DNA of 36,053 bases, from assembly GCA_947470885.1 (NCBI GenBank), contig CANIXE010000002.1, forward strand, positions 1 to 36,053, given 5' to 3'. Numbering within the stretch: the stretch's first letter is position 1; each line of letters starts with the position of its first letter. Source of the DNA: Planctomycetota bacterium (GTDB taxonomy: Bacteria; Planctomycetota; UBA11346). Shown here piece by piece: positions 32,136 through 36,053 of this stretch. The position numbers and the translations under genes are program-made. The notes beneath the pieces were generated by a model. It was not told the origin of the DNA, ran no database searches, and saw nothing but the letters and a program-made list of their open reading frames with translations.

Positions 32136-32594
32136 TCAAATCCGCAGTTTGAAGACCAACTTGCGGTAGCGGGTCGTGTGGCCGAACGGGTGCAGCACCG
32201 GCTTGTGGGCATCCCCGGGGAGGAACACCGTGAACATTCCCGGCAGGACCAGCAGGCGGGTACTCGGTTCCGTGGGATCGTGGTAGAAGGCGATATCGCC
32301 GCCTTCCTGGAAATCCTCGGCAACCCGCAGTCCCACCACCGGGGTCCAGTCCATGCCCTCGCCACCGGCCAGGTTCACCTGGATGTCGATATGGATCCGG
32401 TGGGATTCGTAGCGGCGGATCTCGGGCGGGTGGGTATTGTCGGTCTCGACGATCACCGCCAGGCCATCGGCAATCTGATGTTTACCATCGGCGATGGCCA
32501 GGTTCGTCGGTTCCTTCAACCAGCGATCCACGGGATCCACCAGGGAATGTACTCCGCGGTAGAGGTGGAGGTGGTCGATGGTGTCGAGAATCAT
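32136..32594 (-). CDS. YhcH/YjgK/YiaL family protein (DUF386, TabA-like)
   Basis: 152 residues, the family size. The hallmark RYESHRIHIDIQVNLAGGEG is present, followed by DFQEGGDIAFYHD and the C-terminal cupin strand MFTVFLPGDAHKPVLHP with its metal-binding His residues. Family members include TabA (biofilm) and the EbgC subunit of evolved beta-galactosidase, and many lie in sugar-acid operons. The reaction here is not known. The ATG at 32594 overlaps the stop of the secreted-protein gene upstream, so the two are coupled. Confidence 0.92.
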   Translation of the reverse strand: MILDTIDHLHLYRGVHSLVDPVDRWLKEPTNLAIADGKHQIADGLAVIVETDNTHPPEIRRYESHRIHIDIQVNLAGGEGMDWTPVVGLRVAEDFQEGGDIAFYHDPTEPSTRLLVLPGMFTVFLPGDAHKPVLHPFGHTTRYRKLVFKLRI

Positions 32595-33853
32595 AGATCG
32601 TCCTCTGCAATCAGGCGCATGCCGGAAATGAACGCCGTGATTTCGGCGTCGCGATTGTAGAACAGCACCTGGAGTTCCTTGACGTCATCCAGATTTTCCA
32701 CCGACCCGTTGTAGGCCCAGTTGCTGGCGCTGCTCTTGAAATTCTTGGCCGACAGGTTGAAGCGAAGTTCCTTGAAGCCTTCGCCGAATTTCACCGTTTG
32801 GGCTTCGCTTTCGAAGTAGGCATAGTCGCCAGTCTTGATCCCCACCGCGACCCGGATGGGGATCTCGGCGGAATTCTTCAGGCGGAAGATCAGGATGTGC
32901 TTCTCGACAGCGCTGAGGGCGACCGGCTTCCGCAGGGTCGCCTTGTCCTTGCCGCCTGCCCCGCAGGTGATCTCCAAGGTCCGCTTGGCACTGTTGCTGT
33001 CGTTATCGCTGTCCTTAGCGGACAGGGGCACCAGCTTGCTGCTGATGGGGTTGGACCACTGCTCGTTCTCAGCTTGCCAGCTCTTGGTTTCCAGACCCTC
33101 GGTGAGGCGTTCCCGGGTGGATGTCTCGGGTTCCTTGCTTACGGACTTCGTCTTGGGCGTGGGGCTGGGGGGCAGGGGCACCGCCGGGGCGCGGGTATCC
33201 GGCGCGGTGCCGGCGATGGCCTCCCAGACGCCCAGCTGGCGCAGGGTCTCGGCATCCGTGCCGCCCATCTGGCGGTACCAGCGGAACAATGGCAGGGCCG
33301 CCTCCGAACCCCGTTCCTCGGCCACCAGGCGGAGGTAAATTACCGCGATCCCCAGGTCCTTCAGCAGGCTGGGATCGGCGCGGACCAGGAGCATCGCCTT
33401 GTCGAGGGCGGCCAGGGCCTCGGCAGGATGCTTCTCCCCCAGGCACCAGCGGGCCAGGTCCACCAGACCTTGGAAATCGGTGTCCTTCACGGCGGAAACC
33501 CGGCCAGATAGGCCCATCACCGTGGATTTCACCCGCTCCTTGCGTAGGCGCAGGGTGCCGGTGGCGGTACGAATCAGGAGGTGTTTTTCTGAGGTTGGGT
33601 CGTCTTCGAGGCGGCCGGCAATGGTCTGCTGGTTGTCGAGGATTACCAGATCCCGGTCCGCTTCCTTTTCCGGAGGGGCCTTGTCGGTGGCCGGCTTTTC
33701 CTTCGCAGGTTTTTCCTTGGCCGGCTTTTCCGCGGCGGGTTTTTCCTTGGCCGGCTTTTCCGCGGCGGTCACGCCGGGTGCGTAGGCCACCCAGGCAGCA
33801 AGAACCAGGCCGAGTCCGGGCAGACGGGGCAACAGGGATCGGGGACGACACAT
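32591..33853 (-). CDS. Secreted repeat protein with Lys/Pro-rich linker and beta-rich C-terminus
   Basis: 420 residues from ATG 33853. The signal peptide (about 1-31, LPGLGLVLAAWVAYAPGVTA) is followed by a low-complexity KPAKEKPA repeat region (about 33-66). An LSm-like beta segment (DLVILDNQQTIAGRLEDDP) matches the pattern in the proteins at 636 and 10066. A short helical part precedes a Pro/Ser/Thr linker and a beta-rich C-terminal domain (about 255-420, VALSAVEKHILIFRLKNSAE) resembling a carbohydrate-binding or jelly-roll module. No catalytic motif. It is probably periplasmic and wall- or sugar-interacting; the function is unknown. Confidence 0.8.
   Translation of the reverse strand: MCRPRSLLPRLPGLGLVLAAWVAYAPGVTAAEKPAKEKPAAEKPAKEKPAKEKPATDKAPPEKEADRDLVILDNQQTIAGRLEDDPTSEKHLLIRTATGTLRLRKERVKSTVMGLSGRVSAVKDTDFQGLVDLARWCLGEKHPAEALAALDKAMLLVRADPSLLKDLGIAVIYLRLVAEERGSEAALPLFRWYRQMGGTDAETLRQLGVWEAIAGTAPDTRAPAVPLPPSPTPKTKSVSKEPETSTRERLTEGLETKSWQAENEQWSNPISSKLVPLSAKDSDNDSNSAKRTLEITCGAGGKDKATLRKPVALSAVEKHILIFRLKNSAEIPIRVAVGIKTGDYAYFESEAQTVKFGEGFKELRFNLSAKNFKSSASNWAYNGSVENLDDVKELQVLFYNRDAEITAFISGMRLIAEDDL
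33709..33768 (-). repeat. Two perfect 30-base tandem copies inside the KPAKEK region
   Basis: The unit spans 33709-33738 and repeats exactly at 33739-33768, reading AAEKPAKEKP-like residues on the minus strand; partial copies flank it. It explains the lysine/proline-rich stretch and could vary in copy number by slippage. Confidence 0.85.
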
Positions 33854-33945
33854 ATCCTGCAGGATGGGGCGGACCTTCCCAGGGGAAGGACCCAACCCGG
33901 CGGGTGGGAGTTGCACCCGTCGCCTGTGTTCCACTGTTCCCGCCC

Positions 33946-34818
33946 ATGTCAGAACCGGTGCCCTTCGCCCGTTACGCGCTGATGACCTTCGGTGGTGATG
34001 ATTTCCGCTATTGGCAGGCCCATTATTGCCTGTTGGGCCTGCTGGCCCATGCGCCAAAGCCCTGCGAAATCGTCATGGCCACTGACCATCCAGAACGGTT
34101 TGCCTGGTTCGGCGGGTCGATCCGGGTCCACGGTATGGATGCCTCCCAGGTGAAATCCTGGATTGGACCCGAGGGGTATTTCCTGCGGACCTTGATCGAA
34201 ACCGCCCGCCTGGCGGGCAGCCTGGCGCCGATGCCGGCGGTGGCGGTGTATACGGATACCGACACCGTGGCCCGGGGTGATCTCACGCCGTTGATCCGTC
34301 GGGCCGCCGCGGGAAAGGTCCTGCTCGACCGCTTCGAGTACGTGCCGTCCACCCGCAATCGCTCCGGGACCAAGGCCCTGTGGGCGGCCACCGGCGGTCG
34401 GACCTGGGCTGGGGTGCCCATCACTCCCCAGACCCCGATGTGGAACACCGGCGTGACGGCAGTGGGCCAGGGAGATCTGCCGCTGTTGGATCGGGCGTTG
34501 GCGGCCACGGATGCGATCCTGGCCACCGGCTGTCGGCACTACCTGACGGAACAGATCGCCATGAGCGCCGCCCTGACCGCCGATGGCCGGGCGGAAGAGG
34601 TCAATCCGGTGGGGAAGCCGCCCCTCATTCTTCATTATTGGGGCAACAAGGATGGTTGGAATGAAGCCATCACCGCCGAATTGGCCACCATCCATCACTT
34701 GGGCCTGACCCCTGAGGCGGCGGCGCAGCGGGTGCGCGACAACCCCATCCATCGACCTCCGGTGGTGAAGACCAAGTGGTGGCACCGGGCCTTGGGCGTG
34801 AAGCCCCTCGGCCACTGA
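33946..34818 (+). CDS. Possible GT-A-type glycosyltransferase
   Basis: 290 residues from ATG 33946; earlier in-frame codons lie over the divergent gene. There is no signal peptide. Features hinting at a GT8-like fold are VAVYTDTDTVARGDL (a DxD-type metal site), PMWNTGVTAVGQGDL in the place of the F-N-S-G-V motif, and LILHYWGNKDGW near the end in the place of the final His motif. The N-terminal ALMTFGGDDFRYWQAHYCLL resembles the nucleotide-binding strand and loop. I take this as a likely but unproven nucleotide-sugar transferase. Starts 92 bases from the divergent secreted-protein gene; ends 45 bases from the convergent NifU-like gene. Confidence 0.7.
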   Translation: MSEPVPFARYALMTFGGDDFRYWQAHYCLLGLLAHAPKPCEIVMATDHPERFAWFGGSIRVHGMDASQVKSWIGPEGYFLRTLIETARLAGSLAPMPAVAVYTDTDTVARGDLTPLIRRAAAGKVLLDRFEYVPSTRNRSGTKALWAATGGRTWAGVPITPQTPMWNTGVTAVGQGDLPLLDRALAATDAILATGCRHYLTEQIAMSAALTADGRAEEVNPVGKPPLILHYWGNKDGWNEAITAELATIHHLGLTPEAAAQRVRDNPIHRPPVVKTKWWHRALGVKPLGH

Positions 34819-34863
34819 GGCCAACCTCCGCCGCCCAAGGAGGGCATCCCTGGGAAAATCAGA

Positions 34864-35685
34864 TCAGGCGGGACGCACGGCCAAGCTGGGTTCGATCTGG
34901 GATTTCAGCAATTGCTCCATCCGACCGAGCAAATCCCGCTGGGCATCCCCATCGAGTCCGGTGACGGTGAGCACCACCTGGTTTCCATCGAGATCCTGTA
35001 ATTCCACCTCGGCTCCTGCCGGCAGCCCTGGGCGGATCTGGGTGTCCACCAGGGCCATGATTTTGTGCATGGTGGGGATCCGGCCCTGGCCGGCTTTGCG
35101 TACGGGGGCTGCGGTGGGTGCCTTGGCGAGGTCCAGGGCCTCGGCAATGATCCGGGGGATGTCCACCCGGCAGGAGCCGCAGGCACTTCCCGCCCCGGTG
35201 GCATTGACGATGTCGTCCACCTCCTTGAGGTTCATCACCTTTACAGCGGTGCGGATGGTCTCTTCCGGGATCCCGTGGCAGCGGCAGACCAGGGGTTCGC
35301 CTTCGGTATCGCACTCCGGTTCCTCGCCCCGGTAGACGCAAACGGCGGATTTCAGGCCCTCCAGGGCCCACAAGCTGGCGGGCAGCCGCTCCCCCGTCAG
35401 TCCCCCCAGGTGGGCGCACAGGTCCGCCGGGCCGAGGGCCAGGCATTCATCCAGGGTTTTGCCCACCGCCAGTTCGGTGGTGGCGGAACCGGTGGCCAAC
35501 TGGTCCTGGGCATTGAAGACCTGGAACTTGGCGGCGGTGATCCGTTCATCCTTGACCTGGATATAGAAGCGCAGGGCATCCCCGACAACGATCGATCCGA
35601 TGTCGCCCACAGCATTGGCATTCAGGAGCTTGCCGATGTTGCGGGGCTTGGCGCGGTGGTCATCGAGGAGTTCAACGGGGGTCAT
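34864..35685 (-). CDS. NifU-like protein lacking the scaffold cysteines
   Basis: 273 residues from ATG 35685 (MTPVELLDDHRAKPRNIG); a TTG 11 codons earlier is unlikely. Three NifU domains are visible in order: an IscU-like domain (1-120), a BFD-type [2Fe-2S] domain (133-175) and an Nfu-like domain (205-270). The three scaffold cysteines of IscU align with Val34 (VGD), Ala59 (FNAQD) and Ala103 (LPASL). The Nfu CxxC is replaced in GLDGDAQ (243-249). Only the central cluster ligands remain: C134, C136, C169 and C172. It cannot act as a normal Fe-S scaffold at these sites; it may be an electron carrier or regulator. No nifS or isc gene is beside it. Confidence 0.88.
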   Translation of the reverse strand: MTPVELLDDHRAKPRNIGKLLNANAVGDIGSIVVGDALRFYIQVKDERITAAKFQVFNAQDQLATGSATTELAVGKTLDECLALGPADLCAHLGGLTGERLPASLWALEGLKSAVCVYRGEEPECDTEGEPLVCRCHGIPEETIRTAVKVMNLKEVDDIVNATGAGSACGSCRVDIPRIIAEALDLAKAPTAAPVRKAGQGRIPTMHKIMALVDTQIRPGLPAGAEVELQDLDGNQVVLTVTGLDGDAQRDLLGRMEQLLKSQIEPSLAVRPA

Positions 35686-35752
35686 GCCCGGAGGTTCCGG
35701 CCGGGTTTCCCGGCGCAAGGTGCCGGATCAGACCCTTGAGGTTTGTGCCCTC

Positions 35753-35931
35753 ATGTCGCAGTTAAGTGGTATACAGATGGTCTGAGAGCCTTTTTCGGTG
35801 GAAAATTCACCCCGAAAATGCGGTTCGAAACGCGAGTGGTGCGCAGCTGCAAGGCGCGCCAAATTGCTGCACGGCGGCGACACGGGAGGATTGAAGCAAC
35901 GCCGCAGGTGTGCTCAATTCGCGTTTTTCAG
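35753..35931 (-). repeat. Dispersed nested-hairpin element, copy D
   Basis: Core 35824-35931, 108 nt as in copies A and B, without gaps but with more substitutions. The outer arms CGAAACGCGAGTGGTGCGC and GCTCAATTCGCGTTTTTCAG still pair; the inner stem is eroded. The tail ends, read on the minus strand, in CCACTTAACTGCGACAT, close to the terminal box of copies A and B. It begins two bases after the stop codon of the gene at 35934 and lies before the NifU-like gene start (35685). Confidence 0.85.
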
Positions 35932-35933
35932 CT

Positions 35934-36053
35934 TCAGACGTCCGCGTCGGCGGCGTCGCTCCGGTACTTGATGAAGACGATATGGTCCATCTCACTGCCC
36001 GGTTCATTCTCGTCGTTCACATAGTCCCGCTCGATGGCCCGCAGTTCCACATG
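35934..36053 (-). CDS. C-terminal end of an unidentified protein (cut by window edge)
   Basis: On the minus strand, the frame from base 36053 is open for 39 codons to a TGA at 35936-35934, reading HVELRAIERDYVNDENEPGS and then EMDHIVFIKYRSDAADADV. The amino-acid mix is natural for a soluble charged protein and the stop lies two bases from repeat copy D, as with the other three copies, which supports it as a real gene end. Family not recognised. Confidence 0.6.
   Translation of the reverse strand, partial: HVELRAIERDYVNDENEPGSEMDHIVFIKYRSDAADADV

Noticed and set aside
438..35931. Integron attC sites as explanation for the dispersed palindromes
   Set aside because: They follow gene ends and are about 100 nt, but the attC core sites (GTTRRRY and its partner) are absent, the genes are housekeeping type and no integrase is seen.
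1..36053. tRNA or rRNA genes, CRISPR arrays, insertion sequences with transposase
   Set aside because: No cloverleaf-like segments, regular spacer repeats or transposase motifs were noticed on either strand.

Overview
The window is G+C-rich, densely packed bacterial DNA with 33 protein-coding genes supported, two of them cut by the window edges. I see no rRNA, tRNA, CRISPR array or transposase gene. The cell is a diderm: there is an outer-membrane porin, a lipoprotein and many signal peptides. It has flagella (flhA-flhF-flhG), apparent sigma-54 control and a eukaryote-type Ser/Thr kinase. Large secreted repeat proteins, GTP-type PEPCK and weak Shine-Dalgarno sites at many genes would fit a planctomycete or another PVC-like lineage. 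That placement is inference; no marker gene here settles it.

Layout. 1-3544 (+): the end of an unknown gene, a small membrane protein, a secreted repeat protein and a metallophosphoesterase. 3995-5794 (-): pckG. 8669-5824 (-): a tight run of coiled-coil protein, bifunctional-nuclease-family protein, secreted protein and small membrane protein, divergent from an L,D-transpeptidase (8804-9799). 15973-10066 (-): three secreted repeat proteins, one of 1222 residues, ending at a strong two-way terminator. 22418-16175 (-): porin, small phosphate-binding-like protein, flhA, flhF, flhG. 26765-22483 (-): prfC, M23-like membrane protein, ybeY, ruvX and a TauE-type permease, all overlapping or nearly so. 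26836-27540 (+): araD. 32065-27541 (-): lipoprotein/peroxiredoxin-like protein, Ser/Thr kinase, BlaI-type repressor, hydrolase. 33853-32136 (-): secreted protein and YhcH-type protein. 33946-34818 (+): a possible glycosyltransferase. 35685-34864 (-): a NifU-like protein without its scaffold cysteines.

The most interesting signal is non-coding. A dispersed nested-hairpin element occurs four times (438-631, 3772-3967, 16068-16173, 35753-35931). Its core is exactly 108 nt in three copies. In all four the same end faces the stop codon of the upstream gene, 1 to 27 nt away. That fixed orientation argues for a role in the RNA of the upstream gene (terminator, 3'-end structure or processing site), or for a mobile element that targets gene ends.

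A second signal is a duplicated sigma-54 promoter and 5' leader in front of flhA and flhF: a TTGGCAC box with GG-N10-GC spacing, a conserved hairpin, a GACAGGAG ribosome site and a GTG start. At flhF this start opens a 20-residue leader ORF whose stop overlaps the flhF start. A third is a 9880-10072 inverted-repeat element carrying CGCGGAG tandem units whose arm supplies the stop codon of a secreted protein.
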